A DNA stretch of 13,106 nt from Actinobacteria bacterium UBA3120. GTDB taxonomy: Bacteria > Actinomycetota > Actinomycetes > S36-B12. The stretch is taken from the NCBI GenBank assembly GCA_002365735.1, contig DEZY01000023.1, forward strand, positions 1-13,106, given 5' to 3'. Of the stretch, positions 1 to 7,339 are shown piece by piece. Position numbers and translations under genes: made by a program. Under the pieces are notes generated by a model. It saw only the letters and a list, made by a program, of their open reading frames with translations, was not told the DNA's origin and searched no databases. Numbering within the stretch: position 1 is the stretch's first letter; the number at the start of each line of letters is the position of its first letter.

Positions 1-446
1 GGTTTGGCGTTGGTACCGGCTTGCAGGCCGCCTGCGATGCAGGGCTGAGCGAGGAGCTTGTCCAGATGTATCAGAACTGGGATTTTTTTCGTAATTTTAT
101 TTCCAACGTCGAAATGACACTCGCCAAGACCGATCTCAACGTGGCGGCTCAATACGTTGAGCGGCTTGTCCCACGAGAACTGCATTACCTCTTCGACTTG
201 ATCAGAGTTGAATATAGGTTGAGCGTTCAACGTGTGCTTGATATCACCGGGGAAAGCGGATTGCTGGCCAGTAATCCCTCTCTCAAAAGAACGCTGGTTA
301 CGCGAGACGCCTACCTGCTGCCGCTCCATAATTTGCAAGTGTCATTGCTTGAGCGTTCCCGAACCAACCCAGCAAATGAAGAACTCACTAGGGCGCTGAG
401 TTTGACAATCAATGGAATCGCGACGGGACTTCGCAATACTGGTTGA
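1..446 (+). CDS. ppc: phosphoenolpyruvate carboxylase, C-terminal part (partial at window edge)
   Basis: This is the C-terminal end of phosphoenolpyruvate carboxylase, the cytosolic anaplerotic enzyme that makes oxaloacetate from phosphoenolpyruvate and bicarbonate. The frame is open to the left edge: bases 1-2 end a codon and translation reads FGVGTGLQ from base 3, so the apparent TTG start at 21 is internal. About 147 residues remain of a family usually near 900. The match to the family C-terminus is close: a DFF...[11 protein letters not shown] helix, [13 protein letters not shown], and the invariant final GLRNTG. Three residues corresponding to the aspartate inhibitor site of the E. coli enzyme (Lys773, Arg832, Asn881) appear conserved, as the Lys codon at 126-128, the Arg codon at 303-305 and the Asn codon at 435-437, so feedback inhibition by aspartate is likely. 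The gene runs convergently into argA, with 6 bases between the stops. Confidence 0.95.
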   Translation, partial: FGVGTGLQAACDAGLSEELVQMYQNWDFFRNFISNVEMTLAKTDLNVAAQYVERLVPRELHYLFDLIRVEYRLSVQRVLDITGESGLLASNPSLKRTLVTRDAYLLPLHNLQVSLLERSRTNPANEELTRALSLTINGIATGLRNTG

Positions 447-452
447 GATGAA

Positions 453-950
453 TTAAGGGGTTTCGCGCAACATGCGAAAATTACCGAGCGTATTTGGTTT
501 AACGCGCTCAAGTCCGAGGAATTCTGCCACACCTTCGTCGTAGGACTGCAACATTTGCTCGTACACGTCGCTACCCACTGGAGGGTTATCAATTTCAACG
601 AAACCATGGCGACCAAAGAAATCTTTCCTAAATGTAAGACAGAACACTCGACGAGTTCCCAATAAACGTGCTTTCTCCAATAGGTGCTGCAGCATCTGCG
701 AACCAATGCCCTCATTCGCACGATCTGGCACCACAGCCAGTGTGCGAACTTCAGCGAGGTCCTCCCACATAACGTGTAGCGCGCCGCACCCGATCACTCG
801 TTCACCGTCAGTCGCAACCAAAAACTCTTGAATTCCCTCAAAAATTGTGACAGTTGCTTTCGACAGCAGACTTCCATCAGCTGAGTAAGCGTCAATCAGT
901 GTCCTGATCTCCCGAACATCGGCTGTGCGGGCAGGCCTAATCGTGATCAT
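453..950 (-). CDS. argA: amino-acid N-acetyltransferase (glutamate N-acetyltransferase, Rv2747 type)
   Basis: A GNAT-fold enzyme of 165 residues, the single-domain N-acetylglutamate synthase type found in actinobacteria. It is expected to transfer acetyl from acetyl-CoA to L-glutamate, the first step of arginine synthesis, in the cytosol. Visible signatures are GCGALHV at residues 54-60, the following DLAEVRTLAV strand, the acetyl-CoA pyrophosphate loop RANEGIG at 77-83, LTF...FFGRHGF at 105-117, and a C-terminal SYDEGVAEFL then VKPNTLGNFRML. These match, from memory, M. tuberculosis Rv2747 along its whole length. The classical ArgA kinase-like domain is absent, as expected for this type. The ATG overlaps the lysS stop as ATGA, with GGGA just upstream as a weak ribosome site, so it is probably translated together with lysS. 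Substrate is inferred from family; another amino acid is possible but less likely. Confidence 0.87.
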   Translation of the reverse strand: MITIRPARTADVREIRTLIDAYSADGSLLSKATVTIFEGIQEFLVATDGERVIGCGALHVMWEDLAEVRTLAVVPDRANEGIGSQMLQHLLEKARLLGTRRVFCLTFRKDFFGRHGFVEIDNPPVGSDVYEQMLQSYDEGVAEFLGLERVKPNTLGNFRMLRETP

Positions 951-2440
951 CGATCCCGCTCGGGTTTAACCAACGGGAACAGCACAGTTTCGCGAATCCC
1001 TTGTCCGGTCAGCGCCATCAGGAGCCGATCAACGCCCAATCCGACTCCACCGCTGGGTGGCATTCCGTGCTCAAGTGCCCGCAGGAAATCCTCATCTAAT
1101 GCCATGGCTTCCTTGTCACCATTTGCGCCAAGGGATGCCTGTTCGACCAGCCGCTCACGCTGAATCACCGGATCCACGAGCTCTGAATACCCAGTTGCCA
1201 ATTCAAAACCGTCAATGTAGAGATCCCACTTCTCGACCACACCAGCCCGTGATCGGTGGTCACGAGTGAGAGGCGAAGTGTCAACTGGGAAGTGCATCAC
1301 AAATGTCGGCCCGGTGAATGTGGGAATCACGTAATGCTCAAAAAGTTCCTCGACCAACTTTCCGCTCACCCAAGTGGGAGCGAATTTGATGTCGACGTCT
1401 GAACACATCTGCTCTAAGGTCGCACGGGCGGTTTCGGGAGTCACGCTCTGATCGGTCGCTTCCGATAGTGAGCCGTAAAGATCAATTTGTGGCCACACAC
1501 CAGAGAGGTCATGTTGGCTGCCATCAAGATGAGTGACAGTGAGCGACCCTGCAACAGCTTGCGCAGCTTCTTGAATCAATTCGCGAGTGATGGTGGCCAT
1601 GTCTTGATAGTCAGCAAATGCCTGGTAAAACTCAAGCATTGCGAACTCTGGCGAATGCGTCGAGTCGGCGCCTTCGTTACGAAAGTTTCTGTTTACTTCA
1701 AATACTCGATCGAGTCCTCCGACCACTGCACGTTTAAGAAAAAGCTCGGGAGCGATCCGTAGATACAGGTCGATCCCAAATGCGTTTGATGCGGTGATAA
1801 ATGGCCTCGCGGTCGCGCCACCTGGTTGGGTTTGCAGCATTGGCGTTTCAATTTCGAGATACTCACGATTGGACAGGGATGTTCGCAACGCTGAAACGGT
1901 CTTGACTCTTGTGCGCGCCATGATCTGCGCTTCAGGGCGCATAATTAGATCTACATAGCGCTGGCGCACGCGAGACTCTTCATTCATTTCTTTATGGGCT
2001 ACCGGAAGCGGTCGCAGCGCTTTTGCCGCCATTTGCCACGAGTCCACAAAAATTGAAAGCTCACCACGTTTGGAAGTAATGACCTCACCTTGAACAAAGA
2101 TTTGATCGCCGAGATCAACGAGGGTTTTCCAGTCTGCAAGGCTCTCTTCCCCCACTTGACCTAGTGACACCATAGCTTGGATAGTTTCGCCACTACCGGC
2201 TGCAACAGTCGCGAAAGCCAATTTTCCCGTATTGCGACTGAAAATTATTCGGCCTGCAACGCCTACCATCACACCGGTTGATGCTTCGGCATCCAAATCG
2301 CCATACTGCTCGCGCAATTGAGCAATAGAAGCCGTGATCGGCAGTGAAACGGGGTAGGCCTGCGCACCTCGGTCCAGAATCGTTTGACGCTTTTGTCGCC
2401 GGATCGCAACCTGCTCGGGAACTTCTTCCTCGTCACTCAC
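947..2440 (-). CDS. lysS: lysine--tRNA ligase, class II
   Basis: Class II lysyl-tRNA synthetase of 497 residues, a normal length, which charges tRNA-Lys with lysine using ATP. The N-terminal OB-fold anticodon-binding domain covers about residues 55-145 (VAGRIIFSRNTGKLAF). The catalytic core follows: REYLEIETPML and GGATARPF at 192-214, LRIAPELFLKR at 227-237, motif 2 FEVNRNFRNEG at 247-257 followed by DSTHSPEFAMLE, and motif 3 GLGVDRLLMAL near 467-477, then IRETVLFPLVKP. The THSPEF and DTSPLTRDHRSR forms are those of actinobacterial LysS. The start is GTG at 2440. No Shine-Dalgarno is obvious within 15 bases, so the transcript leader may be very short. It is the first gene of a two-gene unit with argA and is divergent from the HAD hydrolase across 57 bases. 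Confidence 0.97.
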   Translation of the reverse strand: MSDEEEVPEQVAIRRQKRQTILDRGAQAYPVSLPITASIAQLREQYGDLDAEASTGVMVGVAGRIIFSRNTGKLAFATVAAGSGETIQAMVSLGQVGEESLADWKTLVDLGDQIFVQGEVITSKRGELSIFVDSWQMAAKALRPLPVAHKEMNEESRVRQRYVDLIMRPEAQIMARTRVKTVSALRTSLSNREYLEIETPMLQTQPGGATARPFITASNAFGIDLYLRIAPELFLKRAVVGGLDRVFEVNRNFRNEGADSTHSPEFAMLEFYQAFADYQDMATITRELIQEAAQAVAGSLTVTHLDGSQHDLSGVWPQIDLYGSLSEATDQSVTPETARATLEQMCSDVDIKFAPTWVSGKLVEELFEHYVIPTFTGPTFVMHFPVDTSPLTRDHRSRAGVVEKWDLYIDGFELATGYSELVDPVIQRERLVEQASLGANGDKEAMALDEDFLRALEHGMPPSGGVGLGVDRLLMALTGQGIRETVLFPLVKPERDR

Positions 2441-2451
2441 AGTCGCTAAGG

Positions 2452-2457
2452 GTAATA
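2452..2457 (-). promoter_or_regulatory. possible -10 box for lysS-argA
   Basis: Read on the minus strand this is TATTAC, matching four of six bases of a sigma70-type -10. It ends 11 bases before the lysS GTG, which would give a leader of only about 4 bases. It lacks the final T of the TANNNT pattern seen at the other promoters here, and no -35 is clear. A promoter must lie in the 57-base divergent gap, but this exact placement is tentative. Confidence 0.3.
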
Positions 2458-2484
2458 GGAGCTACTCCCTGGCAAACTTGGACC

Positions 2485-2490
2485 TAGACT
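2485..2490 (+). promoter_or_regulatory. -10 box for a leaderless HAD hydrolase transcript
   Basis: TAGACT fits the TANNNT -10 pattern and ends 7 bases before the GTG start at 2498, so transcription should begin at or next to the start codon. There is no Shine-Dalgarno between it and the GTG, which fits a leaderless message. No convincing -35 is seen. Confidence 0.5.
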
Positions 2491-2497
2491 CACGCGG

Positions 2498-3190
2498 GTG
2501 AGCCTTCCGCATCCGCTATTTCAGCCCAGCTCGATCAAAGGAGTTCTCTTCGATTTCCACTCGACCCTCGTTGATCAAGGGAACAGTGAATCATGGCTAG
2601 AAATTGCCTGTGAAAGCGTTGGGCTTGATCCCACCGCCTATACCGAAATTGTGCCCAAGCTGAATTCAATTGTCGAGTTTGCCCGGATTGAAGACCCCGA
2701 CCACGAGAGGGATCTCAGCCAAGCGGCACACCAGGAAATCTTTACCCGGCTTCTGCTCGACTTTAGCGACGAACCGCTGGCTTCGGCCCTCTATTCGTCG
2801 ATAGTTGACCCCTGGTTCGTCTATGCGGACACCCTTCCCGTCCTCGATGCACTGCGCGCACAGGGAATCACCACCGCGATTATTTCCAATATTGCCCTCG
2901 ACCTTGAACCGATTCTGCGCCGTCTGGGTATCTCGGAGTGCGTTGATTACACATTCACGTCCGCCGAATTGGGCTATGTCAAACCCAATCCTGAAATATT
3001 TCTTGCCGCATCTGAGGCAATCGACATCGCTCCCGAACACTTGCTCATGGTCGGTGACAACGCAATTGATGACGGCGGAGCCGGCGCTGTAGGAATGCGC
3101 ACCCTAATTCTTCCGCGCACTTCCGGGCCAATTCATGGCCTCGCCACAGTTTTGGGCGTAGTTGCTGGATCGAAAACCCTTGACGATTAG
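2498..3190 (+). CDS. HAD-superfamily hydrolase with His at the second motif I position
   Basis: A 230-residue haloacid dehalogenase-fold protein, probably a small-molecule phosphatase; the substrate cannot be read from sequence. Motif I is LFDFHSTLV with the nucleophile Asp19. The residue two further on, normally an Asp acting as acid/base, is His21. Motif II is IISN (Ser130), motif III is YVKPNPEIF (Lys162), and motif IV is MVGDNAIDD with Asp187 and Asp191. A helical C1-type cap fits residues 27-105. All other catalytic positions are intact, so the protein is unlikely to be dead. The GTG start is supported by the -10 box 7 bases upstream; motif I follows only 14 residues later. It stands alone on the plus strand between two minus-strand operons, divergent from lysS and ending 6 bases from the coaX stop. 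Its presence between coaX and lysS is not part of the mycobacterial arrangement I recall. Confidence 0.85.
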   Translation: MSLPHPLFQPSSIKGVLFDFHSTLVDQGNSESWLEIACESVGLDPTAYTEIVPKLNSIVEFARIEDPDHERDLSQAAHQEIFTRLLLDFSDEPLASALYSSIVDPWFVYADTLPVLDALRAQGITTAIISNIALDLEPILRRLGISECVDYTFTSAELGYVKPNPEIFLAASEAIDIAPEHLLMVGDNAIDDGGAGAVGMRTLILPRTSGPIHGLATVLGVVAGSKTLDD

Positions 3191-3196
3191 GTGCGA

Positions 3197-3955
3197 TTAG
3201 ATCTGATTCTTTTCAAAAAGTAGCGCTAGACCCAGCAAAGTAAGATCGGGTTCGTGGTGGGTAATTGTTCGAGATTCGCTCACAACGATTTGACTCAGCC
3301 CCCCCGTTGCAATGACCGCGGTAACCGGACCAGTTTCTTTAATGATTCGTTCGACTAGCCCGTCCACTTGACCCGCGAATCCATAAATCGCTCCTGATTG
3401 AAGTGCCTCAACCGTGTTCTTACCGATCACTGATCGGGGTGCCACAAGTTCAACTTTTCTTAACTGCGCCGCCCGTTCGGCCAGAGCCTCCAGCGAAATT
3501 TCAATACCAGGGGCCAAAGCGCCGCCCAGGAACTCACCCGTATCTGACACGACGTCAAGATTGGTTGAAGTTCCAAAGTCGACGACAATACAAGGACCAC
3601 CAAAGAGGTGGTGGGCCGCGAGAGTATTAACAATTCGGTCGGCCCCAACTTCCTTGGGATTATCCGTGAGGATGGGAACTCCCGTCTTGATTCCAGGCTC
3701 AACAATCACGATCGGAATATCGGCGAAATAACGATCGATCATCAGGCGCATCTGATGCAGAACCGCTGGCACAGTGCTGCATAGCGCAACCCCGGTGACG
3801 TCAGGTTCTTGGTGCAGCAGACCACGGTATTTCAATACCAGTTCGTCAGCAGTCTCGGCTGAATCTGTCTTAATTCGCCACGACTTATGCAGGGATTGGC
3901 CCTCGTAGAGGCCAATGACGGTGTTCGTGTTTCCTACATCGATTGCTAGCAGCAT
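3197..3955 (-). CDS. coaX: type III pantothenate kinase
   Basis: CoaX phosphorylates pantothenate to 4'-phosphopantothenate, the first committed step of coenzyme A synthesis. At 252 residues it has the usual length. The ASKHA-fold phosphate loop DVGNTNT lies at residues 6-12, the GADRIVN motif at 104-110 carries the catalytic Asp106, the cation site is in DFGTSTNLD at 126-134, and GGALAPGI follows at 144-151. A later GAIYGF and a VIATGGLS near the C-terminus complete the family pattern. Family knowledge: type III enzymes need a monovalent cation and are not feedback-inhibited by CoA. The ATG shares one base with the nadC stop (TAATG), and GGAG at 3964-3967 lies 8 bases upstream, which fixes the start. 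It is the last gene of the DUF2520-panC-nadB-nadC-coaX run, so it acts directly on the product of panC. Confidence 0.96.
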   Translation of the reverse strand: MLLAIDVGNTNTVIGLYEGQSLHKSWRIKTDSAETADELVLKYRGLLHQEPDVTGVALCSTVPAVLHQMRLMIDRYFADIPIVIVEPGIKTGVPILTDNPKEVGADRIVNTLAAHHLFGGPCIVVDFGTSTNLDVVSDTGEFLGGALAPGIEISLEALAERAAQLRKVELVAPRSVIGKNTVEALQSGAIYGFAGQVDGLVERIIKETGPVTAVIATGGLSQIVVSESRTITHHEPDLTLLGLALLFEKNQI

Positions 3956-4854
3956 TAAATGGACTCCATTCGAAGGTCTGCACCGATATCTAACACTGGT
4001 GCGGAGTGGGTGATCGCACCGACCGCAACAAAATCTACCCCGGTACTTGCGACCTCTTTTGCCTGGTCGAAAGTAAAGCCACCTGAGGCTTCCAGCTTGG
4101 CTCGACCTCCTGTGAAGTCCACCGCACTTTTGAGCTCCGCAATTGTGAAATTGTCCAACAGCACCAGGTCGGCACCAACTTCAAGTGCTTCGGCTAGTTG
4201 ATCCATTGAGTCAACCTCAACCTCAACCGGCAAGTTGGGATAACGCTGTTTAATCAGTTCATACGCTCGTGCCACACCACCCGCGGCAACAACATGATTG
4301 TCTTTTATCAATGCGGCATCCGAGAGGTTCATTCGGTGATTGAGCCCCCCTCCGCAACGTACGGCGTACTTTTCAAGTATTCGCATCCCGGGAGTGGTCT
4401 TGCGGGTATCACGCACCTTGGTAGTTGAGTCGGACAAAGCGTCAGCCCAAGCTCTTGTCGCGGTCGCAATCGCACTGAGATGGCTCAGGAGATTAAGGGC
4501 GGGACGCTCCCCTTGCAGCAGCACTCGCGTCGAACCCACTATCGATCCAAGAACGGTACCTGCCTGCACGCTCTCACCATCACTGATGACCGAGGAAATG
4601 CTGATCGAGGAACCACCCAAGATCGCAAACACCGCTGCGGCAACTGGCATCCCAGCAATTACTCCCGGAGCACGCGCCACAAAATCCAAAGTCGACATTT
4701 GTTCCGCCGAAATAGTCGCAACGGAGGTGACATCTCCGTCTCCATCGCAGTCCTCATGCAAGGCTCGAAGCACGACCTCGGAAACATCTAGGGGGTTTAA
4801 CCCAACTGCAATGAGTTGTTCCGCTAGATCCCTCTTGATTTTGTGCGACTGCAT
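3955..4854 (-). CDS. nadC: nicotinate-nucleotide diphosphorylase (quinolinate phosphoribosyltransferase)
   Basis: NadC converts quinolinate and phosphoribosyl pyrophosphate to nicotinate mononucleotide, CO2 and pyrophosphate, the third step of de novo NAD synthesis. It has 299 residues, normal for the family. The N-terminal domain has HEDCDGDGDVTS at 33-44 and ERPALNLLSHLS at 116-127. The barrel has RDTRKTTPGMR at 148-158, RCGGGLNHRMNLSDA at 166-180 and IKDNHV at 183-188, giving the substrate-binding Arg148, Arg151, Lys152, His173, Arg174 and Lys184. EVEVDS, LLDNF, LEASGG and VAVGAITHSAP complete the phosphate-binding end. The ATG overlaps the nadB stop by one base (TGATG), so it is translationally coupled to nadB. 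Confidence 0.97.
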   Translation of the reverse strand: MQSHKIKRDLAEQLIAVGLNPLDVSEVVLRALHEDCDGDGDVTSVATISAEQMSTLDFVARAPGVIAGMPVAAAVFAILGGSSISISSVISDGESVQAGTVLGSIVGSTRVLLQGERPALNLLSHLSAIATATRAWADALSDSTTKVRDTRKTTPGMRILEKYAVRCGGGLNHRMNLSDAALIKDNHVVAAGGVARAYELIKQRYPNLPVEVEVDSMDQLAEALEVGADLVLLDNFTIAELKSAVDFTGGRAKLEASGGFTFDQAKEVASTGVDFVAVGAITHSAPVLDIGADLRMESI

Positions 4855-6491
4855 CAGATCCCAATTCCACTTGTTGTAGTGACCAGCTCACCGTGGGGTG
4901 AACGGTGTGAAACTAGCCGAACCTCAAAATCAGTGCTGCTCTCGGGGTAGTCCTCACGCCAGTGCGAGCCTCTGGTCTCCTGTCGCATCAAAGCGTTCGC
5001 AATCAACGCCTGTGAGACCGTGAACAAATTGGCGCTCTCCCAATCCTCTGTGCACGCACGGGCACCAGTGCGCTCAATCTTGGCTAGCCAATTCTTCGCG
5101 TGAGTAAGTGAGGCTTCACTTCGAAGGACCCCGGCATTGCTATCCATGACACTTTGCATGTCACGCCTGACTCGGTGCGGGACTAGATACGAATCTTGCG
5201 GGGAGCCAACGACGCCGGTGTGGCGCTCTGGCTGATCGAACTCTATTGCAGTCATAATTCGCCGGGAGTACACCAGCCCTTCCAGTAATGAATTTGATGC
5301 CAGTCGATTAGCACCATGGACACCCGTGCACGCAACTTCCCCCGCCGCATAAAGCCCCGGAATATTGGTGCGACCAAATAGGTCAGTTACAACCCCGCCA
5401 GAGACATAGTGCTGTGCAGGGCCCACCGGTATCAAGTCAGTAACTGGATCGATTCCACGCGAGCGAGCACTTGCAAGGATCGTAGGGAATCTGCGCACCC
5501 ACGTGTCAGCACCCAGCGCGCGTCCATCAAGCCACACATGAGCAGCACCGAAAGCCCGCATCTTTTTCATAATTTCTATTGCGACGATGTCTCGTGGAGC
5601 CAGATCGCCCATTTCGTGGACTGAGTGCATGAACGGTTGTAGGTCAGGATCAAGGAGCTGCGCGCCCTCGCCGCGCACAGCCTCACTGACAAGTGGTTGT
5701 TGTCCCTGAGCAAGGGGGCCAAGCCATAAAACAGTTGGATGAAATTGCACAAACTCAAGGTCAGCAACTTTCGCACCTGCCCTGAGCGCGAGCGCGATTC
5801 CGTCACCGGTCGAAACATATGGATTTGTGGTCTGCCCGAAGACCTGGCCAAAACCGCCGGTAGTCAAAATTACTGCCGGCGCAAGGGCCGCCCCAATCCC
5901 ATCTCGCTGGCCCGAGCCCATCACGTGCAGAGTCACTCCCTGTGTCGCGCCATGTGCATCGATAATCAGGTCTAGCGCGAGTGCATTTTCAATTATTTCA
6001 ATACCCGGATCATTAAGTACCGCAGAAACCAATGCGCGAGAAATTTCTGCTCCTGTTGCATCTCCACCGGCGTGGGCAATGCGATCGCGCTTATGCCCAC
6101 CTTCCCTCGTGAGGGAGATCGCACCGCTGGGCTCACGATCAAAGTTGGCACCCAGAGAGATCAGGTCGCGAACGGCTTGCGGGCCTTCGGTGACCAACAC
6201 CTCGACAGCTTGTGGGTTACACAAGCCGGCGCCGGCAGTAATGGTGTCGTCACGGTGCTCTGAAGGTGAATCGTCCTCCGCCATTGCCGCGGCGATCCCA
6301 CCTTGGGCCCATCGGGTTGACCCTTCATCTATTTGGGCCTTGGTCAGGATCACAACTTTTCGCCCAGCTGCCCGCGCATGAATTGCAGCCGAAAGACCCG
6401 CAACCCCTGATCCGATCACAATGACATCAGATTCGATCTCCCAACCTGGGGGGTCTGATGTGAGCCAGCGGGGAATATGAATTTCACTCAT
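4854..6491 (-). CDS. nadB: L-aspartate oxidase
   Basis: NadB oxidises L-aspartate to iminoaspartate with FAD, the first step of de novo NAD synthesis. It has 545 residues, the usual length. The FAD-binding Rossmann motif IGSGVAGLSAA is at 26-36, GSTRWAQGGIAAAM at 57-70, and EGGHKRDRIAHAGGDATG at 130-147. The residues matching the E. coli active site are present: His251 in QFHPT, Arg300 in LAPRD, His361 in PAQHYVSGG and Arg396 in VHGANRLASNSLLEGL. The C-terminal helical domain ends with a variable tail. These motifs, with the neighbouring nadC, distinguish it from the related succinate dehydrogenase flavoprotein. The ATG overlaps the panC stop by 4 bases (ATGA). The product is unstable and needs NadA, which is not in this window. 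Confidence 0.96.
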   Translation of the reverse strand: MSEIHIPRWLTSDPPGWEIESDVIVIGSGVAGLSAAIHARAAGRKVVILTKAQIDEGSTRWAQGGIAAAMAEDDSPSEHRDDTITAGAGLCNPQAVEVLVTEGPQAVRDLISLGANFDREPSGAISLTREGGHKRDRIAHAGGDATGAEISRALVSAVLNDPGIEIIENALALDLIIDAHGATQGVTLHVMGSGQRDGIGAALAPAVILTTGGFGQVFGQTTNPYVSTGDGIALALRAGAKVADLEFVQFHPTVLWLGPLAQGQQPLVSEAVRGEGAQLLDPDLQPFMHSVHEMGDLAPRDIVAIEIMKKMRAFGAAHVWLDGRALGADTWVRRFPTILASARSRGIDPVTDLIPVGPAQHYVSGGVVTDLFGRTNIPGLYAAGEVACTGVHGANRLASNSLLEGLVYSRRIMTAIEFDQPERHTGVVGSPQDSYLVPHRVRRDMQSVMDSNAGVLRSEASLTHAKNWLAKIERTGARACTEDWESANLFTVSQALIANALMRQETRGSHWREDYPESSTDFEVRLVSHRSPHGELVTTTSGIGI

Positions 6492-7339
6492 CTGGTCTTC
6501 ATTTCCTCAATTGGCATATTGTCAATCAGTCGGGTACCCCCCAGAACTCCTGCATACAGCAGGCGCCCCTCAGGGTTTGTGTCAGTAACGGCAAGCTCCT
6601 GGGATAGGTCACTACTCATAGCCACCAAGTAACAAGTCTCAATTTTATCGCCCAAAACAAATCGTGCAGCACGCAATTTTTCTGCGACGCTGCCATCCGT
6701 CGCCTGGGCAATGACCAGAGCCTGTGAAATCAAAGTTGCCTGGCTCCTCTGATCGGAATCAAGAAACACATTTCGTGAGCTCATGGCCAGTCCATCCGGT
6801 TCGCGGCGCGTCGGAGTGCCAATAATGTGAACCGGGAAGTTCAATTGGCGCACCATTTGCGAGATTAGGATCAACTGTTGGTAGTCCTTTTCGCCGAAAA
6901 ATGCTAAATCGGGTTTAGTTAAGTTCAAAAGTTTCGCAACGATTGTCAGTACACCCGCGAAATGGCCAGGGCGATCCGCACCTTCCAAAATTGCGCCAAG
7001 CGGCCCCGGTTGCACACTTACATATTGGGACGGGGCACCTGCGTCCGGGTACATTTCAGCCGCACTCGGCGCAAAGACAATGTCGACACCGCTCGTTTGA
7101 CATTTTTCGAAATCACTCTCCAAGGTTCTGGGATAGTGCTCGAATTCTGCAGTGTGTCCGAACTGGGTGGGATTCACGAAAATCGTGACAACAACTTCAC
7201 CATTTGAGCCCACGCGCTCCCTCGCCGCATCGACTAGATCCAGGTGGCCTTGATGCAATGCACCCATTGTCGGCACTACTGCACGACTGGTGCCATTTTT
7301 TCTATCAAGTTCACTTGACAGGGTAATGAGTTTTGTCAC
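6488..7339 (-). CDS. panC: pantoate--beta-alanine ligase (pantothenate synthetase)
   Basis: PanC condenses pantoate with beta-alanine, using ATP, to make pantothenate. It has 283 residues, normal for the family. The nucleotidyltransferase-fold ATP site VPTMGALHQGH is at residues 22-32, with the HxGH-like pair His29 and His32. IFVNPTQFG, EHYPRT, RPGHFAGVLTIVAKLLN, FFGEKDYQQL and RREPDGLAMSSRNVFL follow in the expected order and cover pantoate and beta-alanine binding. The start is GTG, overlapping the upstream stop as GTGA. A good Shine-Dalgarno 6 bases upstream supports it over other starts. The gene is coupled to the DUF2520 protein upstream and to nadB downstream. In mycobacteria, from memory, panD follows panC; here nadB takes that place. 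Confidence 0.97.
   Translation of the reverse strand: MTKLITLSSELDRKNGTSRAVVPTMGALHQGHLDLVDAARERVGSNGEVVVTIFVNPTQFGHTAEFEHYPRTLESDFEKCQTSGVDIVFAPSAAEMYPDAGAPSQYVSVQPGPLGAILEGADRPGHFAGVLTIVAKLLNLTKPDLAFFGEKDYQQLILISQMVRQLNFPVHIIGTPTRREPDGLAMSSRNVFLDSDQRSQATLISQALVIAQATDGSVAEKLRAARFVLGDKIETCYLVAMSSDLSQELAVTDTNPEGRLLYAGVLGGTRLIDNMPIEEMKTR

Noticed and set aside
461..479. Inverted repeat TTTCGC / GCGAAA with a 7-base loop near the convergent ppc and argA ends
   Set aside because: The stem is only 6 bp, lies inside the argA coding end, and neither strand has a following T-run, so I do not call it a terminator.
311..721. 136-codon open frame on the minus strand spanning the ppc and argA ends
   Set aside because: It crosses two genes with clear homology in other frames and has no domain of its own.
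2441..2497. Possible T-box or other leader RNA upstream of lysS
   Set aside because: Only 57 bases separate lysS from the divergent HAD gene and no stem or specifier-like element is visible; too short for a T-box.
3208..3222. Short palindrome CTTTTCAAAAAG near the convergent ends of the HAD gene and coaX
   Set aside because: It is AT-rich with almost no loop and codes for the conserved coaX C-terminus; no terminator shape.
4340..4879. 179-codon open frame on the plus strand
   Set aside because: Antisense to nadC with no recognisable motif; shadow of a well-conserved gene.
5827..6381. 184-codon open frame on the plus strand
   Set aside because: It is fully antisense to nadB, whose motifs are intact over the same stretch, and its translation has low-complexity Ala/Ser/Pro/Arg content typical of a shadow frame.
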